Positions 8,903-17,412 of a stretch of 64,000 nucleotides of DNA are shown one piece after another (position 1 is the first letter of the stretch; every line of letters starts with the position of its first letter). The position numbers and the translations under genes are program-made. The notes below the pieces were generated by a model. It did no database searches. It was not told where the DNA came from and worked only from the letters and a program-made list of their open reading frames with translations. This stretch comes from Marinifilum caeruleilacunae (GTDB taxonomy: Bacteria; Bacteroidota; Bacteroidia; Bacteroidales; Marinifilaceae): contig NZ_RZNH01000003.1 in assembly GCF_013141825.1 (NCBI RefSeq), forward strand, positions 1 through 64,000. The letters run 5' to 3'.

Positions 8903-9831
8903 AGTTTCTTGCAATTGCATTATTAATCTTATCAGTCAATAAATTATCAGCACAAAGAGCAAATGATCGTGATGCAAAAGATGATTGGACCAATCACAAT
9001 TCATGGTCCTGGACCCTTGATGATGACAACAATGGAAATGGGGCAGGATTCAGGTGGTGGAAAAATGGAGGAAATGATCTGGATGATCTGATGATGAGAC
9101 TAGATGAAGACAAGAATTTATATAAATATGGCAATACCTTTGTTCAATACAAGGCTTCACAGCGTATTTTTAAGGGATTGTATTTTGTCTCGGATAATAT
9201 TTCCCCAAAAACAGCCATGCTTGGCTGTAATGAAACCACCCTTTACTTAAGTTCAGATATTGCAAGAAACGAACATCCAAGAAATTTAATCATAAATAGT
9301 CTGGGAGACCTTAGCTTACAGAGTAGTTCTGTAACCATTAACGCTACTCCTGAATGCCAGGTATCCATTAATACCGATGCAAAAGTAGAAGATGCTGCTT
9401 TAACAGTGGGAGGTGCTATGTATGTTGGACCCAAGTTAAACCTTACCAGTAGTGAAAAATTTTCAGAAGATCACATTACCAATTATAAACTTTGGGTTGA
9501 AGACGGAATTGTTACCGAGGATATTGCAATCGTATCGGTTAATACCTGGAGAGATGACGTTTTTGAAGAAGATTATTCATTACCAAGCTTAGCTGAAGTT
9601 GAAGGCTTTATTAAGGAACATAAACATTTGGTTGGGATTCCATCGGCCGAAGAGGTTTACAAAGAAGGATATTCTATGCAGGAATTGGATGTGGCACTTC
9701 TAGGCAAAGTAGAAGAACTAACCCTGTATACAATTGAACAAGACAAGAAAATTGAAAGCCAGGATTTGAAAATTCAGGAATTAACTGAAAGGCTGCATTT
9801 ACTGGAGAAGTTACTCGACAAGAACAAATAA
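8878..9831 (+). CDS. Secreted fibre-like protein with Bacteroidota S74/tail-fibre-type C-terminus (module A)
   Basis: 317 residues. A signal peptide (residues 1-26, cleavage after LSAQ) directs export. The middle is rich in short beta segments and resembles repetitive fibre proteins. The C-terminal 100 residues contain the pattern common in Bacteroidota tail-fibre-like secreted proteins: VFEEDYSLPSLAEVEGFIK, a GIPSAEEV segment, MQELDVALLGKVEELTLY, then a charged coiled coil (about 280-317). Such C-termini usually trimerise. It sits between two GDPD genes, as does its counterpart at 22571. A structural or scaffold role for the secreted enzymes is possible but unproven. Confidence 0.7.
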   Translation: MKTQKTLTQFLAIALLILSVNKLSAQRANDRDAKDDWTNHNSWSWTLDDDNNGNGAGFRWWKNGGNDLDDLMMRLDEDKNLYKYGNTFVQYKASQRIFKGLYFVSDNISPKTAMLGCNETTLYLSSDIARNEHPRNLIINSLGDLSLQSSSVTINATPECQVSINTDAKVEDAALTVGGAMYVGPKLNLTSSEKFSEDHITNYKLWVEDGIVTEDIAIVSVNTWRDDVFEEDYSLPSLAEVEGFIKEHKHLVGIPSAEEVYKEGYSMQELDVALLGKVEELTLYTIEQDKKIESQDLKIQELTERLHLLEKLLDKNK

Positions 9832-9856
9832 TTCTCACCTTTAAAAATCAGATATT

Positions 9857-12085
9857 ATGAAATTATTTAAAATATCCTGTTTTGTATTTGGAGTATTCCT
9901 TATGTTCTGGTCGCACCAAGCCAATGCCTCTGTTTATACCATTCATACCAGAGCAAAAAAAAGTTTGGCTTTTCCAATTACAACAGATATAAGACAAAAT
10001 TTTGGAATAAAAGGGAGAGCATCGCAAGGTGCAATTACAGTTCGTATGTATTATGAACCCATGTATAATGATGGTGGAAATCATAGTGATGGACTCATTT
10101 ATGGTATAAAAATAACGAGAGATTACATTACCAATTTTGGAGGTTTAGGATGGATCATTACTGATGAGACCCCCTGGTACTGTAATCTTGGTGTTTGGAC
10201 TTGTGGTGATAGAGACTATACTGTCTGGAGCACGGCTTATAAGAACAGATTTTTAAAAGCGATAAGTCGGGAAAGCAAGGGCTTTTTAGATCTAAGTTCT
10301 TTAGTACGCGGAGAAAAGGATGAGGACAACGAAATATCAGTCATCATTGAGGTGGAGTTTACTGGAAATACCCATATTGAAGATTTGATTGAAATAAAAG
10401 TCCCTGGTATATCGGAGACCATTACCAAGGAAAATCTAGCTGTACTAAAAGTAAAAGGAATTAACTTTCAAAAAAGACCACTTGCCACTAAAGAGCAGCT
10501 AGATGCAGCACATGAAGAATACAATGATAAAGCTGTAAATGCTTTTCCAATTGCTGTAAATTATCAGACTGGATCGTTGGAAAGAGCATACACTTTTCTC
10601 ATTCCACGCCTACCCGATCAAGGCTCGATAAGAAGTAGAGTATATGATACTAATATAGCTCTTCGTCCTCTTTACAATTCCCAAATTGATAAATATGAAT
10701 ATTTTGTGGCCTCAAGCACAAATGCGTTCCTTTTGCCTCCACAAGCCATATCCACAAAGGGAGAAAAACTTTTTCGGGCCCATGCAGAAGGCACCGAACG
10801 CGATTTTTATTTATACAAAATTACACTTCCTTCAGGATGGCTGTCAACTCAAAGGGTTTTAATTCATAACATAAACTCAACAGGACCATTTCCGATCTAT
10901 AATGGCGAAATTCAGATTGAGAGGCCCAGTATTACTAATATCAACCGTAAGATTTACCATAAAAAAAGTCTTTTAGGGGTCAATCGACATTTAATTGCAT
11001 GGCACAGGGGAGATTGGAGAGGAGCCCCGGAAAATACCATGGAATCTATTGCTGCTGCAGCGGATTATGACTTACTGGAATTAGATCTTGCTCGTGCAGG
11101 AGGAGACTTGTCACATGATGGCATTCCACACTACGTTCTTTTTCATGATCCTTTCATGTTTAGAGAATCCAGTACAGGGCCATCTGACCCATGTGTTGAT
11201 CCCTACGATAAGCTTTTGGTTCCCTCAACATTGCTGGCATTTGCCAAGCGTCAAGAACTACGGAACGAGTTGAAAAGGAGATTCCCAGGCTATACGGAAA
11301 GTCAGTACGACGATTGGATTAAAAAACCAGAAGACTTTACTTTTAATGAGTTGACTCAGATGACTGTGAGAGACAGGTTTGGATGTTTAACCGAGGTTAC
11401 CATTCCATCTTTTCATGAAGCCATCAACCTGGCAAGGGATTTAAACCTTGGTATCATGATAGATAAAGGTTGGGATGATATTGATGGAGTATACTGGACT
11501 GCCATTGAGCACAATTATGAGAACAATATATTTTTTAAAGGAGGTCCCAATAGGAATGTAAGTAAACTGGTAGCACAATATGGAGATGAATTAATGCAAC
11601 AGGTTGGATATACACCATTTTATTTTGATAATCTAGCTCAAAAAGCATCGTCGGTAAATGAGAATGGAGAGATCATATTCCTTGAAGAATTTATTGACAA
11701 ACATGACCATCATAAATGGAACATCCCTGGATTCGAATTGCAAATTAAAATGATGGCAGAAGATGGAAGTGCTGAAGATGGTTTCTCACCGGATGGTATC
11801 AACCGCTTGCTTACCTTCAAAGACAAGTACAAACCAAGCAAATGGATTGGAATCACTCAAATTAACCCAACTGCCAGTAATGGATTTGACAATAAGTTAG
11901 TCTATATGGATGCCGGATCTGATCCAAGACAAGCAAATCCGTATTCGTCGAGGTTTGACAGAAGAGCTGATGTAATTTTTAACATTAATTATTTGGAATG
12001 TGATTACTGGACTTCCGATCGTCCTGATGTGATCATTGACTTTTTAAAAACACTTGGTAAATTTTCAACTCATGAAGAACAATAA
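9857..12085 (+). CDS. Large secreted GDPD-family protein with novel N-terminal domain (module A)
   Basis: 742 residues with a cleavable signal peptide (about 1-24, ending QANA). The GDPD domain is in the C-terminal half: AWHRGDWRG (His383, Arg384), APENT (Glu392), LLELDL, LFHD and a terminal SDRPDVIIDFL. The barrel carries a large insertion between the HD motif and the IPSFHEAI segment, unlike the compact enzymes of this locus. Residues about 25-340 match no family I recognise; part of it (IYGIKIT ... VEFTG ... IKVPGIS) is similar to the start of the GDPD at 23806, so the two are a family with this architecture. The gene overlaps the next one by 14 bp from its preferred start. Residues 410-470 contain two cysteines. 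Confidence 0.88.
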   Translation: MKLFKISCFVFGVFLMFWSHQANASVYTIHTRAKKSLAFPITTDIRQNFGIKGRASQGAITVRMYYEPMYNDGGNHSDGLIYGIKITRDYITNFGGLGWIITDETPWYCNLGVWTCGDRDYTVWSTAYKNRFLKAISRESKGFLDLSSLVRGEKDEDNEISVIIEVEFTGNTHIEDLIEIKVPGISETITKENLAVLKVKGINFQKRPLATKEQLDAAHEEYNDKAVNAFPIAVNYQTGSLERAYTFLIPRLPDQGSIRSRVYDTNIALRPLYNSQIDKYEYFVASSTNAFLLPPQAISTKGEKLFRAHAEGTERDFYLYKITLPSGWLSTQRVLIHNINSTGPFPIYNGEIQIERPSITNINRKIYHKKSLLGVNRHLIAWHRGDWRGAPENTMESIAAAADYDLLELDLARAGGDLSHDGIPHYVLFHDPFMFRESSTGPSDPCVDPYDKLLVPSTLLAFAKRQELRNELKRRFPGYTESQYDDWIKKPEDFTFNELTQMTVRDRFGCLTEVTIPSFHEAINLARDLNLGIMIDKGWDDIDGVYWTAIEHNYENNIFFKGGPNRNVSKLVAQYGDELMQQVGYTPFYFDNLAQKASSVNENGEIIFLEEFIDKHDHHKWNIPGFELQIKMMAEDGSAEDGFSPDGINRLLTFKDKYKPSKWIGITQINPTASNGFDNKLVYMDAGSDPRQANPYSSRFDRRADVIFNINYLECDYWTSDRPDVIIDFLKTLGKFSTHEEQ

Positions 12086-13271
12086 AGCATATATCATTGG
12101 GCTATTTCTTATTTTTTGGATGGCAATTAATTTTTCATCTAAAACCCATGGACAATCACTTCCGAAACCCAGCATTCATTGGACTTTTGACTATAATGAT
12201 GCACTGTATCACCAAAGATTGACTTTTCAGCCAAAAGATGGGGATGGAAATGTACTTCATTATTATGATGGTAACTGTGCGATGCGTGCCCCATCAATTG
12301 CAAGTCAAGATGCTCACGGGTATGAGAATTCACATACTGCTTACAGGCTTGAAGGAGATGAATATTTTAAAATTGTTAGCACAACAAATCAGTGTTCTTT
12401 TTTTGGCTTATCCAATAATAACGAAGTAGATGCATTTACGCTTACCCTTTGGGTGAAAATGACTTCAGAATCTGCGGAGGAAAGAATTTTGTTTGGAGCA
12501 AAATACAGAGAAGACGATGTGGATGTTAAGTTTGGACTGTCTTTAATAGGTCAAACACTTTACTTGAAACAATACTTTGAGGAATGGTGGCGTGATGATC
12601 GTTCTAAAACCGTTTCAAGACCATGGAAATACAGGTTATTGGAACCTGCGGCATTTGATGCAGGCCCTGGGTGGTATTATGTCTGTGCCGTTTTTGCTAA
12701 AACCCAAAAATACATGCGAGTTTTTGTTGGCAAGCCGGGAGATGGAACCGAATATGGCTATGGCACAAACAAAGTTAGACGCAAATTCGATGGTCGACTC
12801 ATTTGGATCCCAGGAATTAGAGAAGGTTTGCCTGATTTTTCTGAATGGGTAATCGGTCCGGCAGATGGTCTGGTCTTCTCAGACATGAAAATTTATCACT
12901 ATGCTCTTGATTTGTTGGAAGCCAGAAACATTTACTATGAAGAGCATGACGAACCCGGCAACATGCGAAATTCATCCAAAACTGCCAGTCTGGAATCAAA
13001 AGAGGATCTAAGTGAAGAAATAAATCCCGGAACTCTAAAAGTTTATCCAAACCCCACCGATGGAGAAGCCTATATCGAATTTCCGAACCCCAAGAATACA
13101 ACTTATCAATTACAGGTGGTTCATGCCGGAACATCGAGTGTGGTTTATTCCAACGATAAGGTAAGTGGAAACCGGGTAATCATAGACCGCAAGTACATCC
13201 AGTCTTCGGGTCTTTACATTATCATACTAAGAGGTGAGCAAACCTACAAAGCGAAGTTAATTGTGAAATAA
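12072..13271 (+). CDS. LamG/concanavalin-like protein with T9SS C-terminal sorting domain (module A)
   Basis: 399 residues from the ATG at 12072. This start gives a standard signal peptide (MKNNKAYIIGLFLIFW...); an in-frame ATG at 12054 lies deeper inside the upstream gene and is less likely. The middle part fits a LamG-like jelly roll: FTLTLWVKM, GWYYVCAVF and the closing DMKIYHYALDLLEARNIYY. Such domains bind glycans or other surface ligands. The last 80 residues are a type A T9SS sorting domain (VYPNPTDGEAYIEFP ... KAKLIVK), so the protein should cross the outer membrane by T9SS and end up surface-attached or secreted. That terminal block is nearly the same as in the protein at 25548. Being last in module A and before a good terminator, it closes the operon. 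Confidence 0.85.
   Translation: MKNNKAYIIGLFLIFWMAINFSSKTHGQSLPKPSIHWTFDYNDALYHQRLTFQPKDGDGNVLHYYDGNCAMRAPSIASQDAHGYENSHTAYRLEGDEYFKIVSTTNQCSFFGLSNNNEVDAFTLTLWVKMTSESAEERILFGAKYREDDVDVKFGLSLIGQTLYLKQYFEEWWRDDRSKTVSRPWKYRLLEPAAFDAGPGWYYVCAVFAKTQKYMRVFVGKPGDGTEYGYGTNKVRRKFDGRLIWIPGIREGLPDFSEWVIGPADGLVFSDMKIYHYALDLLEARNIYYEEHDEPGNMRNSSKTASLESKEDLSEEINPGTLKVYPNPTDGEAYIEFPNPKNTTYQLQVVHAGTSSVVYSNDKVSGNRVIIDRKYIQSSGLYIIILRGEQTYKAKLIVK
13023..13271. repeat. Near-identical T9SS tag block, module A copy
   Basis: 249 bp matching 26328-26576 without gaps and with about seven base differences by eye. It encodes the whole T9SS sorting domain plus stop codon. The upstream parts of the two genes are strongly diverged. 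Confidence 0.85.
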
Positions 13272-13307
13272 AGTAGTCTATGTAAGGTGCATAGAGAAAA
13301 ACGAGAA

Positions 13308-13340
13308 GGTGTCCAAAAAGAATTGGGCACCTTTTTTATT
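13308..13340 (+). terminator. Rho-independent terminator, end of module A
   Basis: GGTGTCC at 13308-13314 pairs with GGGCACC at 13325-13331 (one G-T pair), followed at once by TTTTTTATT. It lies 36 bp after the stop of the last module A gene. Confidence 0.8.
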
Positions 13341-13387
13341 CTGCTAAGCTCCTGTTTTTAACTTACTAAACCATGATATTTCAGATA

Positions 13388-13573
13388 AAAACCCTCCGCT
13401 GCCGCACGAATCCTTTCGTGTGGCTTCTACACAATTGGATTAACTAAATAATATCATATTAAATGTTTATTTTAATTTGCTCAAGTTATTATTCTGAAAA
13501 AACCTCAAGTCTTTTATAGAAACATTTTGGTAGTCTCACCACACGAAAGGATTCGTGCGGCAGCGGGGGTTTC
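13388..13573. repeat. 186-bp element with 35-bp inverted ends, each end itself a hairpin
   Basis: The left arm (13388-13423) and right arm (13539-13573) are reverse complements over about 35 bp apart from a base or so near the outer end. Each arm is also an internal hairpin: GCCGCACGAA pairs with TTCGTGTGGC around a TCCT loop. The 115 bp between the arms is AT-rich and has no gene. The arms are GC-rich compared with the surroundings. This structure fits a REP/BIME-like or MITE-like dispersed repeat. No target-site duplication was recognised. Confidence 0.6.
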
Positions 13574-13650
13574 CCAACCAAAACTAATGCGAGTGAAAAA
13601 GCTCGAAAACCTCTGAAACCCTTATACACTAAACACATTGTTAGCGGTTG

Positions 13651-13884
13651 TTATTCCGCTATTTTATCATCAACAAAATCATTAATTGCATTTTCAACTT
13701 TTTCCGTTTGCTTTTCAACAATCCTCTTAGATTTCCTATCCAGAACTCCTGATAGTTTTGATAAACCAGGAATCTCTGCAAGTTTCACGCTCTTATCTAA
13801 AGCATCCATAAGTAAATGGTCCGATTTGTTATAATCAGAAATCAGTTTACCAGGATTTTCAGAACTAACTTCTACAACCGACTG
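13651..13884 (-). pseudogene. C-terminal gene fragment cut off by the duplicated SusC promoter block
   Basis: A minus-strand frame of 78 codons including the stop at 13651-13653. It reads as plausible protein: a segment KLISDYNKSDHLLMDALD, then KLAEIPGLSKLSGVLDRK and a charged helical end EKQTEKVENAINDF...DDKIAE. The open frame ends at a stop codon just inside the duplicated block that starts at 13876, so the 5' part of this gene was probably lost when that block arrived. An ATG at residue 27 of the frame could give a 52-residue protein, but this is probably a remnant. Family not recognised. Confidence 0.5.
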
Positions 13885-14608
13885 AATTTAACAAGATCTT
13901 ATTGAATAACAAAATTAAAATTATTCGCGACCTGTTCATTCAAAAATTACCCCTCTTCCTCATCATTTTTTCATGCCAATAAAAACTTAAGTCGGTGCTC
14001 AGTATGCGTTCGTCGATGCTCAGTATGCGATTGTCGATATCGCTTGTATTGTAAAATAGAAAGCATTTGGTTTAAAAGTTAGAAATATTCCACGCACTGT
14101 CCCTAAGTACCAAGTGCATAATAAACTAAATTATAATTTCTATGAACAAAAAAACGAAAACAGCCTCAAATTTTGGGCTTATCAGGCAATTGCTAAAATG
14201 TAAACTGCTGCTTCTGTTTCTGCTCTATTCCTTTACTGGTTTGGGTACGAATTTCAAGTCTCAGCCGAGGTTTTCTGCACCTCTACAGAAGGCAAGTGCA
14301 AAAGAGGTATATCAAACCATTACAGAACAAAGCAAATTGCAAAAGAGAACCATTAGCGGAAAGGTTAGCGACAGCAATGGCACTCCCCTGCCAGGAGTTA
14401 CTGTAATTGTGAAAGGCACCACAAATGGAGTCATCACCAATATCGACGGTGCTTATGAATTGCAAGTTGCTCCATCGGCAAAGCTACTCCACTTCTCTTT
14501 TATTGGGATGAAAGCACAGGATATTGAAATTTCGGGCCGCAGTGCAATCGATGTCGTAATGGAAGAGGAGACAATTGGATTGCAAGAGGTGGTTGCCATT
14601 GGTTATGG
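13876..14608. repeat. Duplicated SusC promoter/N-terminus block, copy B
   Basis: Counterpart of 313-1045 (offset 13563 bp). The left edge truncates a minus-strand reading frame, which suggests that this copy is the newer insertion. It includes the tandem repeats at 13991-14029 and the first 155 codons of the second SusC. Confidence 0.85.
13991..14046. promoter_or_regulatory. Tandem 18-bp repeats, candidate activator site (module B)
   Basis: Units at 13991-14008 and 14012-14029 plus a degenerate third start at 14033, with the same 21-bp period as at 428. The first unit has GTCGGT instead of GTCGAT; the second is unchanged. The site is 113 bp before the SusC start codon, at the same distance as in module A, so both modules are probably controlled by the same factor. 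Confidence 0.5.
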
Positions 14609-17393
14609 AAAATTGTCAAGACGGAAAGTGCTTGGTGCTGTGTCTTCAATAAAATCAGAAGACATTTCACAATTGCCAGTTGCCAGTGTAAATGAAGCTC
14701 TTTCTGGTCGAACTGCAGGTGTTCAAGTGATAACATCGGGTGCCCCGGGTAGTGCTTCAAGAATACAGGTAAGAGGAGTTGGTAGTATTACTGCTGGTCG
14801 TTCTCCTTTGGTTGTTGTTGATGGTTACCCACTTACAGAGGGCAGTGACTTAAGCGCTGTGAACCCGCAGGATATTGAAAGTATTTCTCTATTGAAGGAT
14901 GCTGCATCTACTGCCATTTATGGTTCAAGGGGAGCCAATGGTGTACTGATGGTGACAACCAAAACAGCAAAGTCGGAGAAGGTGACTTTTAATTTTGAAG
15001 GATACTACGGATTCCAAAACGTTTTAAATCCTATGGAACTGATAAATGCCTATGAGTTTGCACAACTCACAAAAGAGGCCAGGGACTGGGGATATGTATC
15101 TGATGATCCATCAAAAAGATTTGCAACTGATGATAGAGCGACCCGTGAATTAAAAGGAGCATCCTCTAGACAAATTATGCCCGCAAACGTTTCAAAATAT
15201 CTAGATGGTACTCCTGGCTTAACGGATAACAATTGGTTGGACGATCTGTTTCGCGATGGCAAAATTGAAAGCTATAACCTTTCGGTTTCTGGAAGAAATG
15301 GAAATACCAAGTGGATGGTTTCAGGTGGCTATTTTAACCAGGAAGGGATTATTTTAGGATCGGATTACAAACGCTACACTACCAAAATTAACCTTCAAAC
15401 AAAACTTCATGAGAAAATAAAATTTGGAATCAACCTTGCACCAAGTTTATCCTACCAAAATGCCATAATTGATGGCTGGACCGACAGCCCCTTACAACAG
15501 GCTTTTTTAATGGAACCCTATTTTACGCCATATAACGACAAAGGAGAATTGAATATTAGCCAACAAATCAGGTGGCACAACAATGAAGGAACAGGTGGTG
15601 CTTTGGCTGAAAATCCCATAGCAATCGCCCTGCAAAAGAAAGATGAAAAAAATAAATTCCGATTGTTTGGAAGCACCTTTATTGAAGTAGAGATCATCGA
15701 AGGGCTTACTTTTAAAACCTTACTTGGAGGAGATTTCGACTATACTTTAAGAGAACAGTTCAGACCTTCAACAATAGGAAAATACCGAAAAGATGTAGAT
15801 GCTGTCGATCCCTGGGCAAAAGAACAAACCAAGGTAAGACAAAACATTCTCACTGAAAACACTCTGACTTACACCAAAAGTTTTGACAAGCACAACCTGA
15901 ATGCTCTGGCAGGCTATTCTTATCAGAAAGAAAATAAAAAGTACATTACTGTAGATGCCCCGGTATTGGATAACAACTACATTACCAATGTTGCCGGAAG
16001 CGCTACAACCAAAAGCAAAAAGGAGTATTACGATTGGTATTTGATTTCCTACTTTGGGCGTATCCAGTACGACTACGACTCAAAATACCTTTTGAGTGTT
16101 TCTGCAAGAAGAGACGGTTCTTCCCGATTTGGTGATGATACTAAATTCGGATCATTCCCTTCCCTATCTGCTGGTTGGGTGGTTAGCAATGAGGATTTCT
16201 TCCCGAAAGATTTATCGATTAACAATCTGAAATTAAGATACAGCTGGGGAAAAACAGGAAACAATCAAATTTCCGATTATGGCGCAATTGCCACACTAAA
16301 AGCCTCGAATGCCTATTTAGATGGGAAACTGGCACCGGGACAAATCCCAGACACTTCTCCAAACTCAGGCCTCTCTTGGGAAACATCAGTTACCAATAAC
16401 TGGGGTTTCGACCTGGGATTGTTTAACAACAAACTGCTTTTGCAAACCGATTATTTTATTGCCAAAACCAAGGATATGCTCCTGAAACTCCCCGTGTTGG
16501 ATCAATCAGGATTTTCAAGTTCCCGACAGAATGTTGGCAAAATGGAAAATAAGGGTCTTGAATTTGTACTCTCTGCCAATAATATTAAGCTGGGGAAAGT
16601 AAAGTGGACCAGTAGCATCAATTTTTCAAAAGTGAAGAACAAGGTTACGGCTTTGGGACCTGGTCAAACTCAAATTCCAGGAGGGGATACTAATCTAACA
16701 CAAATAGGAAGAGAGATTGGCGAATTCTACGGTTATGTTGTAGACGGAATCTATAAGTCGCAGGCAGAAATTGATGCGTCAGCTCAAAAAGGCAGCACTG
16801 TAAAAGTAGGTGATTGGAGAATTGTGGATGTTTCAGGAAATGGTACTGTTGGTGAAGAAGATAGAAAAGTAATTGGCTCATCGTTGCCTGATTTCACTTA
16901 TGGTTTCAACAACAGATTCTCATATAAAAATTTCGACTTAAATGTATTTATCGACGGGGTTTACGGCATTGATGTTTTAGACAAAACAGTGCGAAATGCC
17001 ACGAATGGGCAAGGTTTTTCCAACCAACTTAAATGGTATTACAAAAACAGGTGGCATCCCCAAAATAATCCAAATGGTACATTGGCAAGACCCGATGCAA
17101 CCCAATCAAGCGAAAGGTTAAGAGCCAATGTTTCAACCGCATTCTTGCAGGATGGTTCCTTCATGCGTATCAGAAACATCACATTAGGGTATAATTTGCC
17201 AAAATCTTTATGCTCTAAAATTGGTGCGGATAAATTGCGCTTGTATGTAACCGCAAAAAATCCGGTAATGTTTACAGATTTTAAAGGATTTAATCCTGAA
17301 CAAGCTACCTCAAACGCACTAAATCCAAGTAATACGCAAGGTGCTTATCCTCAAAATAAATCCTTTGTATTTGGTGTAAATCTATCCTTTTAA
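14142..17393 (+). CDS. SusC/RagA-family TonB-dependent outer membrane transporter (module B)
   Basis: 1083 residues. The first 155 residues (signal segment, carboxypeptidase-regulatory-like domain with TPLPGVTVIVKGT, TonB-box-like EVVAIGYGK) differ from the SusC at 579 at only about ten positions. From the plug onward it is a different transporter: the SusC signature is canonical here (YGSRGANGVLMVTT) and the barrel ends FGVNLSF. The pair thus shares a TonB-facing region but probably has different substrate specificity. It is followed after 19 bp by its SusD. Confidence 0.95.
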   Translation: MNKKTKTASNFGLIRQLLKCKLLLLFLLYSFTGLGTNFKSQPRFSAPLQKASAKEVYQTITEQSKLQKRTISGKVSDSNGTPLPGVTVIVKGTTNGVITNIDGAYELQVAPSAKLLHFSFIGMKAQDIEISGRSAIDVVMEEETIGLQEVVAIGYGKLSRRKVLGAVSSIKSEDISQLPVASVNEALSGRTAGVQVITSGAPGSASRIQVRGVGSITAGRSPLVVVDGYPLTEGSDLSAVNPQDIESISLLKDAASTAIYGSRGANGVLMVTTKTAKSEKVTFNFEGYYGFQNVLNPMELINAYEFAQLTKEARDWGYVSDDPSKRFATDDRATRELKGASSRQIMPANVSKYLDGTPGLTDNNWLDDLFRDGKIESYNLSVSGRNGNTKWMVSGGYFNQEGIILGSDYKRYTTKINLQTKLHEKIKFGINLAPSLSYQNAIIDGWTDSPLQQAFLMEPYFTPYNDKGELNISQQIRWHNNEGTGGALAENPIAIALQKKDEKNKFRLFGSTFIEVEIIEGLTFKTLLGGDFDYTLREQFRPSTIGKYRKDVDAVDPWAKEQTKVRQNILTENTLTYTKSFDKHNLNALAGYSYQKENKKYITVDAPVLDNNYITNVAGSATTKSKKEYYDWYLISYFGRIQYDYDSKYLLSVSARRDGSSRFGDDTKFGSFPSLSAGWVVSNEDFFPKDLSINNLKLRYSWGKTGNNQISDYGAIATLKASNAYLDGKLAPGQIPDTSPNSGLSWETSVTNNWGFDLGLFNNKLLLQTDYFIAKTKDMLLKLPVLDQSGFSSSRQNVGKMENKGLEFVLSANNIKLGKVKWTSSINFSKVKNKVTALGPGQTQIPGGDTNLTQIGREIGEFYGYVVDGIYKSQAEIDASAQKGSTVKVGDWRIVDVSGNGTVGEEDRKVIGSSLPDFTYGFNNRFSYKNFDLNVFIDGVYGIDVLDKTVRNATNGQGFSNQLKWYYKNRWHPQNNPNGTLARPDATQSSERLRANVSTAFLQDGSFMRIRNITLGYNLPKSLCSKIGADKLRLYVTAKNPVMFTDFKGFNPEQATSNALNPSNTQGAYPQNKSFVFGVNLSF

Positions 17394-17412
17394 ACATTAA
17401 GAATATTTTATC

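Noticed and set aside
12054-12071. Upstream ATG of the LamG/T9SS protein
   Set aside because: The ATG at 12072 gives a normal signal peptide; the earlier one adds six residues before it and a longer overlap with the GDPD gene.
13615-13660. GTTAGCGG next to the gene fragment, resembling an integron attC core
   Set aside because: No matching partner core or folded attC structure was found, and there is only one candidate cassette, so an integron cannot be supported.
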